Shown here: piece after piece, positions 26,785 to 35,453 of the stretch
How positions within the stretch are numbered: the stretch's first letter is position 1
Layout of the letters: each line of letters begins with the position of its first letter
From: CAKZQX01 sp034436755
Lineage (GTDB): Bacteria > Chloroflexota > Chloroflexia > Chloroflexales > Chloroflexaceae
Length of the DNA stretch: 64,000 bases
Assembly (NCBI GenBank): GCA_034436755.1
Contig: DAOTVB010000090.1
Span: forward strand, 3,917-67,916
Direction of reading: 5' to 3'
Position numbers and translations under genes: made by a program
The notes under the pieces: generated by a model
What the model was told of the DNA's origin: nothing
Seen by the model: only the letters and a program-made list of their open reading frames with translations
Database searches by the model: none

Positions 26785-27122
26785 AACCGTAGAACTAAAG
26801 AACTAAGAACTGAAGAAACAAAGAACCGAAGAACCAGCCGTAGGGTGCGTTCTACGCACCAGCGATAGCAATCCTAAATATGTCATAGCCGTAGGGTGCG
26901 TTCTACGCACCAGTCATAGTTCCTGGTAGGAACCCGGATATCATCACCACCGGAGACCGCCGTAGGGTGCGTTCTACGCACCAGCGATAGCTGAAGAAAC
27001 AAAGAGACAAAGAACCAGGAACTGTAGAACAAAGAACAAACAGGTTATCCAAGAACGGTGTGATGGATGCATTTGTTCTTTGTTCTTTGTTCTTTGTTCT
27101 TTGAATCTTTGTTCTTTGTTCT
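26785..27122. repeat. Inverted GAAC/GTTC heptamer array with three TAGGGTGCGTTCTACGCACC palindromes
   Basis: Between convergent stops. AAGAACTGAAGAACAAAG-type runs (26785-26835 and 26990-27045) are complementary to TTTGTTCTTTGTTC runs at 27073-27122. Three copies of the palindromic GTAGGGTGCGTTCTACGCACCAG unit (26838-26868, 26889-26912 and 26960-26990) lie inside. The block 26921-26990 recurs inside the element at 10981-11050. Confidence 0.75.
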
Positions 27123-27126
27123 AAGC

Positions 27127-28008
27127 TCAGAACAGCGCATTTGCCAGTTTGCGCCGATACTCCTGCACCAGTGGATGCTCATCGCCGAGGGTTTCAAACA
27201 GCGCCAGCAGCGCCTTGCGCGCACCGTCGTCGTGGAATGCGCGGTTGCGCATCACAATCTGGATGAGTTGCTCCATCGCCTCGGCATACTGCTCCTGCTG
27301 CGCCAGGGCAGCCGCCAACTGGTAGCGTGCCTCCAGGTCGTTCGGGTTGTCGGCGACACGCGACTGCAGGGTTGCCGGATCGGTGTCGTCCGCGCCGGCA
27401 AAGAAGTCGGCCATGCCCAGCAGTCCCTGGGCGCGGGTGTAGAAGGGCGTGCCCGCCGGTACCGCGCGCAGCATCTCGGCCCCGGCAGTCGCATCCCCCG
27501 TTTCCAGCAGCATCCGCCCCAATCCAAACAGGCTGGCGGCGTGCTGCGGGTCCAGTTCCAACGCGCGGCGGTAGTTGGCGATTGCCTGCTCCGGATCGTT
27601 GGCCTCCCATTTGGCGGCTTCCTCGGCCAGGCTATCGGCGGGCGCGGGGGCAATGCCCTGCAGCCAGGCGCGGATCTGATTCTCCGGCAGCGCGCCGGTG
27701 AACTCATCGACGACTTTGCCGTCGCGGAAGGCCTTGACTGCCGGGATACCCTGCACCTGGAAGTTCATCGCCAGTCGCTGGTTCTGATCAACGTTCACCT
27801 TGGCAAGCACAAATGCGCCGTCGGCCTCATTTGCCAGGCGCTCCAGCGTCGGCCCCAGCGTGCGGCAGGGACCGCACCAGGGAGCCCAGAAATCGACCAC
27901 CACCGGCACTTCCTGCGAACGCACCAGCACCTCCTGCCCAAAGGTGCGCTCATCCACATCAATGACCGCCGGGAAGTCCCCGCGCTGCAGTGGGGTTTGG
28001 GTTGTCAT
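27127..28008 (-). CDS. cnoX: Thioredoxin-TPR protein, CnoX/YbbN-like
   Basis: A 293-residue protein with an N-terminal thioredoxin domain (residues about 15-120) that keeps an active-site WCGPC (WAPWCGPCRTL), then tetratricopeptide-type helices (NYRRALELDPQHAASLFGLGRML). In CnoX proteins this combination gives a chaperone-redoxin that protects substrates from aggregation and over-oxidation and hands them to GroEL or DnaK. E. coli CnoX lacks the CGPC pair, but many others, like this one, retain it. GGAGATAAACC precedes the ATG at 28008. Single gene. Confidence 0.9.
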   Translation of the reverse strand: MTTQTPLQRGDFPAVIDVDERTFGQEVLVRSQEVPVVVDFWAPWCGPCRTLGPTLERLANEADGAFVLAKVNVDQNQRLAMNFQVQGIPAVKAFRDGKVVDEFTGALPENQIRAWLQGIAPAPADSLAEEAAKWEANDPEQAIANYRRALELDPQHAASLFGLGRMLLETGDATAGAEMLRAVPAGTPFYTRAQGLLGMADFFAGADDTDPATLQSRVADNPNDLEARYQLAAALAQQEQYAEAMEQLIQIVMRNRAFHDDGARKALLALFETLGDEHPLVQEYRRKLANALF

Positions 28009-28217
28009 GGTTTATCTCCTTCTTGATTGTACTCAGCTATCATCGCGTGTATAAGTGTACCAGAAAATTTCCGGATCATGTTGTACGCTCTGGCGAGACG
28101 GGTTTGATAACCACAGGTCTAGAAAGGCAGAAACAGGAACGTTCATTTTTCTCGCGTGTTGTGGCGGGGGTGTGACGAATTGTTCTGCATTATTATGGAT
28201 ATGCTCCTGCCTGCATG

Positions 28218-28277
28218 CGGCGGCTCCAAGCCGCCGCTCCAAACCACGCGCAGTGGAGCGGCGGCTTGGAGCCGCCG
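28218..28277. repeat. 24-bp-arm perfect hairpin (GGCGGCTTGGAGCCGCC type)
   Basis: Arms 28218-28241 and 28254-28277 are perfectly complementary around a 12-nt loop, and each arm is itself partly palindromic. It lies in the 28009-28451 gap between divergent cnoX and the TIR gene. No T tract is present; it is likely an interspersed palindromic repeat. Confidence 0.75.
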
Positions 28278-28348
28278 TTTCTGCCAACGATGCGTGGCGT
28301 TGTGCAAGGACATACGTCACACCCTTGTAGCGGTCACACGGTGCCAGA

Positions 28349-28371
28349 TAAGTATAGATGTGCTATACTTA
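28349..28371 (+). promoter_or_regulatory. Promoter/operator dyad for the TIR gene
   Basis: TAAGTATA-gatgtgc-TATACTTA is a perfect 8-bp dyad. Its right arm contains a TATACT -10 box (28364-28369), 83 bp before the TIR start. A dyad on the -10 box suggests repression. The gap from 28278 to 28451 holds nothing else. Confidence 0.45.
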
Positions 28372-28451
28372 CCAATGAGTGATAAAATTAGCTTGCCCAT
28401 CTGAACAAACGAAGTTACAAATGATATAGCACTTGCTGGAGAAGTAAGTTC

Positions 28452-29807
28452 ATGACTGCACTGCAGATTTTCCTTTGTCATTCCAATGACGATAAATCTG
28501 CTATACGTCAACTTTATCGGCGGTTGCAGGAAAATGGTTTTGCTCCCTGGCTTGACGAGGAAGATCTTTTGCCTGGCCAGAACTGGCGGGAGGAGATTCC
28601 AAAGGTGGTACGTGCCGCCGGTGTGGTGCTGGTCTGCCTCTCGCGTAATGCGCTGGACCGAGCCGGTTATGTGCAGAAGGAGATTAAACAGGCTCTGGAT
28701 GTCGCTGATGAGCAGCCTGAAGGAAGCATTTTTGTGATCCCGGTGCGATTGGAGGAATGTAGCATTCCTGAACGTCTGCGCGATCTGCACTGGGTTAATC
28801 TTTTTGAGGAGCGCGGCTATGAGCGGCTGATACGTTCACTACGACACCGAGCAGAGCAACTCAGCCCGGTGAGTGATCCGACTCCACTTCAAGTCTACCC
28901 GGACCAAAATGCTATGCCGGGCCTTAATCTAATAGACAATCTCATTCTCCGCCTTTCCTGTGAGTTGGCAGTGAAACAAGGAGCTTTTCTTATCCAGACC
29001 AAAGAAATACTTGAGCAAGTAGAAAGGTTTAATGTCTCGCACGATGAGTTTATGGAAACTATTGAGATACTTGAGGGTAAGGATTATGTTGAGAAAACAA
29101 GGGTGATAAGCGGAGATGTGCCGGTATTTTTAATTACTAATTATGGGTTTAGTAAGTACGCACAACGGCATATAGAAAACTATAACTCTCTTGTTTCTGC
29201 TGTGGGACAAGAAATAATCAACGGTAAAAAAGATAGTCCTTCTATAGCAACATTTCTGGACCAACCACAAGTGATAATAGAGCATATTCTCGATGTTTTT
29301 CAGGAAAGACAGTTTATTAATGTTGTTAAATCCTTTGGTGGCCTGACCAGAATTACGAACATCTCTGCTGAGTTAAAACGCATGTTCCGTAAAGTGGGGC
29401 GTAGTGATTCCGCTGAATTAGAGACAGCATTTTTTACGGAAGGCAAACAGTTGGAGATAGGCAATCTGTGTCGTGAGAACGAGGCGCCGTTGCGCCCGTT
29501 CTGGGCCCGCGTGAACAACCAGTCTTCCGGCAGTATTCCGCATGGGTCAGATGTTCACGCCTGGGATACGCATGCGCTACGTGAATTGCTTACTGCCGCC
29601 TTCAGCGATGAGGAACTGGTAGCGCTCTGTTTTGACCATTTCCGTCCGGTCTATCAAGATTTTGCCGGGGGGATGTCGAAAGGAGCGAAGATCCAGCGCC
29701 TACTTGACTACTGTATGCGTGAGCATCACATTGAGCAACTTGTGGAGATTGTAAAGGAGCGGCGGCCGGTGCAGTACCAGCAGTATGTGGATCGATTAGA
29801 ACGATAA
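28452..29807 (+). CDS. TIR-domain effector with central winged-helix-like region and C-terminal EAD7-like domain
   Basis: A 451-residue protein. Residues 4-135 are a TIR domain (LQIFLCHSNDDK; WLDEEDLLPGQNW) with the candidate catalytic Glu77 in YVQKEIKQAL, as in NAD-cleaving bacterial TIRs. Residues about 155-325 look like tandem winged-helix segments and are noticeably AT-rich in DNA. Residues about 328-374 resemble a PH-like remnant, and residues 375-451 are an EAD7-like module nearly identical in pattern to that of the 18553 gene. Such TIR-EAD proteins are predicted conflict or immune effectors recruited by other EAD proteins. NADase activity is inferred. Confidence 0.85.
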   Translation: MTALQIFLCHSNDDKSAIRQLYRRLQENGFAPWLDEEDLLPGQNWREEIPKVVRAAGVVLVCLSRNALDRAGYVQKEIKQALDVADEQPEGSIFVIPVRLEECSIPERLRDLHWVNLFEERGYERLIRSLRHRAEQLSPVSDPTPLQVYPDQNAMPGLNLIDNLILRLSCELAVKQGAFLIQTKEILEQVERFNVSHDEFMETIEILEGKDYVEKTRVISGDVPVFLITNYGFSKYAQRHIENYNSLVSAVGQEIINGKKDSPSIATFLDQPQVIIEHILDVFQERQFINVVKSFGGLTRITNISAELKRMFRKVGRSDSAELETAFFTEGKQLEIGNLCRENEAPLRPFWARVNNQSSGSIPHGSDVHAWDTHALRELLTAAFSDEELVALCFDHFRPVYQDFAGGMSKGAKIQRLLDYCMREHHIEQLVEIVKERRPVQYQQYVDRLER

Positions 29808-29961
29808 AAACAGTGCAACACTAAGTGTATCCGCTGTTCGTCCGTTTGTCGGGGACCGTTACCCTGGTTAAGAACATAAAAAAACACCCGAATAAACATG
29901 AGACCTGTCAGGTCTCATGCTACCGTGACCAGCCGTGCAACTATAGCCAAGGAGACCCGTC

Positions 29962-30183
29962 ATGATCATGTCCGGCGCAAAAGATGCAACCCTGCTCCAG
30001 GTGCAGTTGATCGATATTCATGGCACCTACTACTACGATCTGGTCTATGCCCACACCGATGATCAGCAGCCCCGGAGCGCACGCATCGGCAAGGAGGATA
30101 TCTATGCCGACCCGCAGCCCAACGATGCCGTCCGGGTCGCCTACATGATGAATGTTGTAACCGGGGTGCAACGGCGTGGGTAA
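29962..30183 (+). CDS. Small hypothetical protein
   Basis: A 73-residue protein with AAGGAGA 6 bp before the ATG at 29962. It is a mixed alpha/beta sequence with a YYYDLVYAHTDD centre and a C-terminal basic tail. No membrane helix or motif is recognised. It is convergent with obg, ending 14 bp from it. It is likely real given its strong ribosome-binding site and compact fit. Confidence 0.6.
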   Translation: MIMSGAKDATLLQVQLIDIHGTYYYDLVYAHTDDQQPRSARIGKEDIYADPQPNDAVRVAYMMNVVTGVQRRG

Positions 30184-30197
30184 GTGGCGAAATCGGC

Positions 30198-31508
30198 CTA
30201 CCCGTATGTTTCGGTTTCGGACCAGGTGAGTTCGGCGTTGCCGATGGCGACCGTGTCACCCTCCTGGACGCCTGCCGCGGCCAGGGCTTCGCTGATGCCG
30301 CTGGCGCGCAGCACACGCTGCACCCGGTCCAGTGCCTCCGGTTGGTCGAAGTTGGTCATGGCGATCAGCCGCTCGATCTTGCGCCCGCGCACGCGCCAGC
30401 CCACTTCGTCCTGCTCAATCGTGAAGAGGTTGGGATCGACCTCCGGGACGGGCCAGGTCAGCGGCGGCTCGTTCGGCTCGGCCGGCTCGCGCATGGGAGC
30501 GGGGAGCGCGCGCAACTCCTCGACCACGCGCCCCAGCACCCGGTCAATGCCCTGGCGGGTCGCCGCCGAGATGGTAAAGCAGTTTTCGGCGGGCACCGGC
30601 AGTTCGCGCTGCAACCGCTCCAGGTTTTCCTGAGCCATCGGCAGGTCCAGCTTGTTGAGCAAGACCAGTTGTGGTCGCCGGGCCAGTTCGGGCTGGTACT
30701 GACGCAGTTCGGCATTGATCTGGTGGTAGTCCTCTAGCGGGTCACGCCCATCCACCCCCGCCGTGTCGATCACATGCAGCAGCAGGCGGGTGCGCTCCAC
30801 ATGGCGCAGGAAGTCGAAGCCCAGCCCCACCCCGCGATGCGCGCCCTCAATCAGGCCGGGGATATCGGCGACCACAAAGCGCTCGTAGCCCACCTCAACC
30901 AGTCCCAGGTTGGGTTGCAGCGTGGTAAAGGGATAGTTGGCAATCTTGGGGCGGGCCGCGCTGATGATCGAGAGCAGCGTGCTCTTCCCGGCGTTAGGAA
31001 AGCCCACCAATCCAACGTCGGCAATCAGCTTGAGTTCCAGTTCTAGTTCCAGTTCCTCACCCGGTTCGCCCAGTTCGGCGATCCGCGGTGCCTGGCGGGT
31101 GGAGCTGGTAAAATGGATATTGCCCAGGCCGCCCTTGCCGCCATGCGCCGCCAGCAGCCGCTGCCCCGGTCGCTCCAGATCAATCATGTAGGTTTCGCCG
31201 TCAATCGTTGCGCGCACCAGCGTCCCCGGCGGCACCTGCACCTCCAGATCGCTACCCTGGCGGCCCTGCTGATTATTTTTGTTTCCGTGTCCACCATTTT
31301 CGGCAGTAAATTTCTTTTTATAACGGAAGGGCAGCAGCGTATTCAACTGCGGATCGGCCACCAGGTAGATATGCCCCCCGCGCCCGCCATCGCCGCCGCT
31401 GGGACCGCCGCGCGGCACATACTTCTCCCGGCGGAACGCGGCGGAGCCATTCCCGCCGTTGCCCGACCGCACCGTAATTGTCACCTGATCGAATAACTCA
31501 CCAGCCAT
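30198..31508 (-). CDS. obg: GTPase Obg
   Basis: A 436-residue ribosome-associated GTPase for late 50S assembly. It has the N-terminal Gly-rich Obg fold (about 1-158), a G domain with G1 GFPNAGKSTLL, G3 DIPGLIEGA, G4 NKLD, and the C-terminal OCT domain (about 345-436) containing the WRVRGRKIERL stretch. Intact and full length. rplU/rpmA, the usual neighbours, are not here; tatA is 130 bp upstream on the same strand. Confidence 0.97.
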   Translation of the reverse strand: MAGELFDQVTITVRSGNGGNGSAAFRREKYVPRGGPSGGDGGRGGHIYLVADPQLNTLLPFRYKKKFTAENGGHGNKNNQQGRQGSDLEVQVPPGTLVRATIDGETYMIDLERPGQRLLAAHGGKGGLGNIHFTSSTRQAPRIAELGEPGEELELELELKLIADVGLVGFPNAGKSTLLSIISAARPKIANYPFTTLQPNLGLVEVGYERFVVADIPGLIEGAHRGVGLGFDFLRHVERTRLLLHVIDTAGVDGRDPLEDYHQINAELRQYQPELARRPQLVLLNKLDLPMAQENLERLQRELPVPAENCFTISAATRQGIDRVLGRVVEELRALPAPMREPAEPNEPPLTWPVPEVDPNLFTIEQDEVGWRVRGRKIERLIAMTNFDQPEALDRVQRVLRASGISEALAAAGVQEGDTVAIGNAELTWSETETYG

Positions 31509-31639
31509 AGATTTCTTCCCAACAAAAAGCGCCAGTCCGACAGCGCTCCTGTCGCTACTGACGCAGTTACTGCTAACCTGAACTCACCTGGACAACCAGA
31601 CCACCGGCGCGGGCGGAAGGGCCGGCGCGCGGGTTGGGT

Positions 31640-31846
31640 TTACTCGGCCACCGATGAGGGAGCCTTCTGATCGTTGTTCTGCTCGGCGCGCTCCAGCTTC
31701 GCCTGAGTCGACTCGTCGTCGCGTACCGCCTTCTTAAACTCGCGGATACTGCTGCCAATCGCCCCGCCGATCCCGGCGATGCGGCCGGCCCCAAAGATCG
31801 CGATCACAATTGCCAGAATAATCAACAGTTCCCAGGGTCCGATCAT
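31640..31846 (-). CDS. tatA: Sec-independent translocase protein TatA/E
   Basis: A 68-residue protein with a single N-terminal membrane helix (PWELLIILAIVIAIFGAGRI), the FGAGR-type hinge and an amphipathic helix (GGAIGSSIREFKKAVRDDE), then a charged tail. This is the canonical TatA plan for twin-arginine export. tatC is not in the window. Confidence 0.93.
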   Translation of the reverse strand: MIGPWELLIILAIVIAIFGAGRIAGIGGAIGSSIREFKKAVRDDESTQAKLERAEQNNDQKAPSSVAE

Positions 31847-31978
31847 ACTTCACCCCTTATCGTCTAGTTTTGTTTGTTTCTGAAGCGAGGCACCAGTAGC
31901 ATAACGCCCGCTGACCATGGGGAACGACGTGATGGTGCCGGAGAGCCGTATAGCGCTTGCCTGTGTATACTAATGCCA

Positions 31979-33130
31979 TTATACCGCATGCATAGGCGCT
32001 GTCAAACCTGCCTGCCCGTAGGCGTCCCGGGTGCGTTCGGCGGTGGTGCGCCAGGCGAACTGCTGTGCGCGGCGTAGACCCCGTTCGCGCAGGTCGGCGT
32101 GCAGAAAATCATCGTTGAGCAGGCGCATAATCGCGGCCGCCAGGGCATCAACATCCGTGGGTGCAACCATCAGGCCGGCGTCACCAACCACCTCAGGCAG
32201 ACTGGAACTGTTGGAGGTGACGACCGGCGTCCCACAGGCCATCGCCTCTAGCGGCGGCATCCCAAAGCCCTCGTAGAGCGAGGGAAAGACAAACAGCCGT
32301 GCCGCAGCATACCAGAGCGGCAGCTCTTCCTCATCCAGGTAGCCCACAAAATGCACCTGGTCGCGCAGACCGAGTGCCTCCAGCCGGGCAAAGACGGCGT
32401 CATACATCCAGCCCTTGCCACCCCCGACCAGCAGCGGCACCGTGCTCCGGCGGGCAACCTGGGCATAGGCATCCAGCAGCGTCGTTAGATTCTTGCGCGG
32501 CTCCAGCGTGCCGACATAGAGCACAAATTGCTCCGGCAGGCGGTGGCGGGTGCGAAATGCCGCCAGTGCCTCAGCCGCAGGTGGGCGAAAGTGCGCCCGC
32601 GCCGCATTGGGCGTGACGACCACCCGCTCGGCGGGCACTCCCAGCAACCCGACCACCTCGCGCTTCGTATGCTCCGAGACGGCCAGAATGCGCGTGGCCC
32701 GACGGACGCTCACCCGCGTCGCCAGATCCAGGTAGGTCCGGTTGTAGGAGCGAAAGGTGTAGGGGAAGCGGATAAACGCCAGGTCGTGAATCGTCACCAC
32801 GCTGGGCACGGGGCATGCCAGGGGCACAACATTCAAGGTGCCATGGAACAGGTCGGCCCGCTGCCGGCGTAAGATCAACGGTGCCAGGAACTGCTCCCAG
32901 GGAATGCGCACACGCGGATTAATGGTAGGGAAACGACTGGGCTGGACAGTGAAGTGGGGCGGCAATCCCAGCGCCGCCGCATCCAGCCCGCGGGTGGTAA
33001 AGATCGTGTACTGATTGGTCTGATCTACGCGGGCCAGATGTTGCAGCAGTTGTTCGATGTAGTGCGAGACGCCCGCGCGGCGAAACGAGCGTGTATGGGC
33101 CAGCAGATGAGCGTTAATCGCAATATGCAT
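31979..33130 (-). CDS. Glycosyltransferase family 4 (GT-B fold)
   Basis: A 383-residue glycosyltransferase. The N-terminal domain has HLLAHTRSFRRAGVSHYIEQLL, and VVTIHDLAFIRFP and LAVSEHTKREVV are typical of GT4 mannosyl/glucosyl transferases. The C-terminal nucleotide-sugar site has YVGTLEPRKN and the E-x7-E motif (PSLYEGFGMPPLEAMACGTPVV). It probably acts in cell-surface polysaccharide or lipid glycosylation. Donor and acceptor unknown. Full length. Confidence 0.92.
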   Translation of the reverse strand: MHIAINAHLLAHTRSFRRAGVSHYIEQLLQHLARVDQTNQYTIFTTRGLDAAALGLPPHFTVQPSRFPTINPRVRIPWEQFLAPLILRRQRADLFHGTLNVVPLACPVPSVVTIHDLAFIRFPYTFRSYNRTYLDLATRVSVRRATRILAVSEHTKREVVGLLGVPAERVVVTPNAARAHFRPPAAEALAAFRTRHRLPEQFVLYVGTLEPRKNLTTLLDAYAQVARRSTVPLLVGGGKGWMYDAVFARLEALGLRDQVHFVGYLDEEELPLWYAAARLFVFPSLYEGFGMPPLEAMACGTPVVTSNSSSLPEVVGDAGLMVAPTDVDALAAAIMRLLNDDFLHADLRERGLRRAQQFAWRTTAERTRDAYGQAGLTAPMHAV

Positions 33131-33149
33131 ATCGGTCTTCTACCCTGCC

Positions 33150-33246
33150 AAACGCGGGATCGCCTGACGCACGTCAGCATTGGTCGTTGCGCGGTTTTCG
33201 CTCATGTCGTGTTCTTCGTGGTCCAAACTTCCACTGCATAACTCCC
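33150..33246 (-). repeat. Truncated palindromic-unit copy (H-type left half)
   Basis: On the minus strand this reads GAGTTATGCAGT..TTTGGACCACGAAGAACACGAC..CCAATGCTGAC..GATCCCGCGTTTGG. It matches the left half of copy H (46213-46320) closely. It follows copy D with the family's 13-nt junction, so D plus this is the same tandem pair as G plus H. Confidence 0.65.
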
Positions 33247-33257
33247 ATTATTGACAC

Positions 33258-33446
33258 GCGTTACGCGGTGTGTGTTCAAACCGGGCATTTGACCCGATGA
33301 AAACCCGATTCGCCTGCGGCAGCATGGTACGTTTTTATCTTTTTCACAAAAATTTGGCTCTGTGAGCCAAATTTTTGCGAAAAAGGATGTCCAGTTCCGC
33401 CCTGCCGGAGGCGAAATGTCCTTCCGGGTTTGTGACCGCGTACGTC
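33258..33446 (-). repeat. Palindromic-unit family copy D (reverse orientation)
   Basis: A complete unit: TTACGCGG end, GCCTGCGGCAGCATGGTAC, inner palindrome with 21-nt arms (33340-33360 / 33364-33384, one mismatch), CCGCCCTGCCGGAGGCGAA, and CCGCGTACGTC end. It fills most of the gap before the PASTA kinase gene. Confidence 0.85.
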
Positions 33447-33551
33447 GTGCATAATTAATTATAGTGCTATGATAGAGATGAGTAGCGCGGCGCGTGTAGG
33501 CAGAGCGGCGCGTGCTCAGTGTACCATAGATGAAATGAACCAGTAATCCCC

Positions 33552-35423
33552 ATGCAACCAATTCTTCTCGATAATCGATATGAGCTTGAACATAAGCTGG
33601 GCGAAGGTGGTATGGCAACCGTCTACCGGGGGCGCGACCAGCGGCTCAACCGGCAGGTTGCCATCAAGGTGCTGCATAGCCACTATGTCGGTGATCCCGA
33701 CTTTCTCCAGCGGTTTGAGCATGAAGCGCAGGCGGCGGCCCTCCTCAACCATCCCAATGTCGTCAATGTCTATGATGTGGGACAGGATGGGACGATGCAC
33801 TACATCGTCATGGAGTATGTGGAGGGAACGAACCTCAAAACCTTGATCAATCAGTCGGCTCCTCTGCCGGTAGACCAGGCGGTGACGATTGCCGGCGAAA
33901 TTGCACGCGGGCTGGCAGCGGCCCACAAACTGGGGCTGATCCACCGGGATATCAAGCCGCAGAATATTATGATTGAGACCGGCGGCCAGGTCCATATTAC
34001 CGATTTTGGGATCGCCAAGAGCAATTTTAGCACAACCCTGACCCAGACCGGCATCACTTTTGGGACCGCCGACTATATCTCACCGGAGCAGGCCCGTGGC
34101 GAACGGGCCACCCCCCAGTCGGATATCTATGCGCTGGGGGTGACGCTCTACGAGATGTTGACCGGGCGGCTCCCCTTTATTGCGGAAAATGCCGTCGCCG
34201 TGGCAATGCAACACGTCAGTGCGGCCCCGCCGTCACCGCGCCAGTTCAATCCGCAGGTGCCGGCACAACTTGAGACACTGGTGCTGCGGGCGATGTCCAA
34301 GAATCCCGTTGAGCGGCCCGCCAACGCGGAGGAATTTGCTCGCCTGCTCACCAACTATCGCAGCATCGCCACACAGGATACCACCTTCAATCCCAACCTG
34401 ATGCAGCGCCCGGCCCCGCCCCGCCCGGTAAATCCCGCCGCACCGCCTCCCCCTCCCGTTAGCTCCGGTAGTGGCAGTGGGGGTGGGAGCAGTAGCAGCA
34501 GCACCAGCGGACGAATGACGGTCCCGCCGCCGCGTCCGGCCGTTGCCCGCGCGCCGCGTCAGCAGGGGCCGGGGTGTGGCACATTTATCGTGGGCTCGCT
34601 GCTGCTGGCCGGCGTGCTGGGCCTGGTTTTGCTCTTCAGCAGCGGCACTTTTGGCGAGTTATTCGCCAGTACCGGCGATCCGGCGCGTGCGCCCCGGGCT
34701 ACACCGCTCCCCGGTACCCCAACTGTCACTGTTACTACCACCACTACAACTACGCCAACGCCAACACCTTCACCAACACCCACGCCGGAACTGGTCACGG
34801 TACCGAATATCGTTGGACGGACCGAGGTTCAGGCGCGGGATCTGCTGGCGCAGGAAGATCTGATCGGTGTCGCGGGCGAACCTCGCCATAGCAGCGAGTC
34901 GCTCGGGCAGGTCATAGAGCAGTCCGTACCGGCAGGGACGCAGATCGAAGCGGGGCAATCCGTTACCTACATCCTGAGCCTGGGCCCTAACCTGGTGGAG
35001 GTGCCTGATCTGAGCGGCGTACGGCTTGATTTTGCGCGCCAACAGGCCGAGCAGCGCGGTCTGAGTGTCAATGTCGTAGAGCAGCCAAGCCGGCAGGTCA
35101 GCGAAGGGTTTGTGATCCGGCAAGACCCCCGAGCGGGGTTACGGCTGCAGCCTGGTGATACGGTTGCACTGGTTGTGAGTATTGGCGACAAAGTCCAGGT
35201 GCCGGAGTTAACCGGGATGCGCGAAGATGCGGCAAAAGCGCGTCTGGCGCAAACGGATGGCCTGTCGTGGATCTATACCGATCTGCAGAATAGCCCTGAT
35301 CTGGCGCGCTACCGCCCCGGCGATGTTGTCAGCATGTCCAACGCCCAGGGTAATCCCATTCAGGCGGGGGACTGGGTGCCACGCGGTACGCAGATTGTGC
35401 TGGGTGTACGCGGCGGTGGCTAA
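33552..35423 (+). CDS. Serine/threonine protein kinase with PASTA domains (PknB-like)
   Basis: A 623-residue membrane kinase. The kinase domain (about 10-270) has GEGGMATVYRG, catalytic HRDIKPQN and DFGIAKS. A Pro/Gly/Ser-rich juxtamembrane linker leads to one membrane helix (about 345-366), a Thr/Pro-rich stalk (TTTTTTPTPTPSPTP), and three extracytoplasmic PASTA domains (about 415-620; VPNIVGRTEVQARDLL, VPDLSGVRLDFARQQA, VPELTGMREDAAKARL). PASTA domains bind peptidoglycan fragments or lipid II. It is followed 30 bp later by signal peptidase I on the same strand. Confidence 0.95.
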   Translation: MQPILLDNRYELEHKLGEGGMATVYRGRDQRLNRQVAIKVLHSHYVGDPDFLQRFEHEAQAAALLNHPNVVNVYDVGQDGTMHYIVMEYVEGTNLKTLINQSAPLPVDQAVTIAGEIARGLAAAHKLGLIHRDIKPQNIMIETGGQVHITDFGIAKSNFSTTLTQTGITFGTADYISPEQARGERATPQSDIYALGVTLYEMLTGRLPFIAENAVAVAMQHVSAAPPSPRQFNPQVPAQLETLVLRAMSKNPVERPANAEEFARLLTNYRSIATQDTTFNPNLMQRPAPPRPVNPAAPPPPPVSSGSGSGGGSSSSSTSGRMTVPPPRPAVARAPRQQGPGCGTFIVGSLLLAGVLGLVLLFSSGTFGELFASTGDPARAPRATPLPGTPTVTVTTTTTTTPTPTPSPTPTPELVTVPNIVGRTEVQARDLLAQEDLIGVAGEPRHSSESLGQVIEQSVPAGTQIEAGQSVTYILSLGPNLVEVPDLSGVRLDFARQQAEQRGLSVNVVEQPSRQVSEGFVIRQDPRAGLRLQPGDTVALVVSIGDKVQVPELTGMREDAAKARLAQTDGLSWIYTDLQNSPDLARYRPGDVVSMSNAQGNPIQAGDWVPRGTQIVLGVRGGG

Positions 35424-35453
35424 TCGCAGCAAGGAGAGAGGTGAGGTTTACCG

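Noticed and set aside
26838..26990. Three regularly spaced palindromic repeats resembling a short CRISPR
   Set aside because: The repeats are only about 23 nt with unequal spacing, spacers are themselves repeats, and there are no cas genes or leader.
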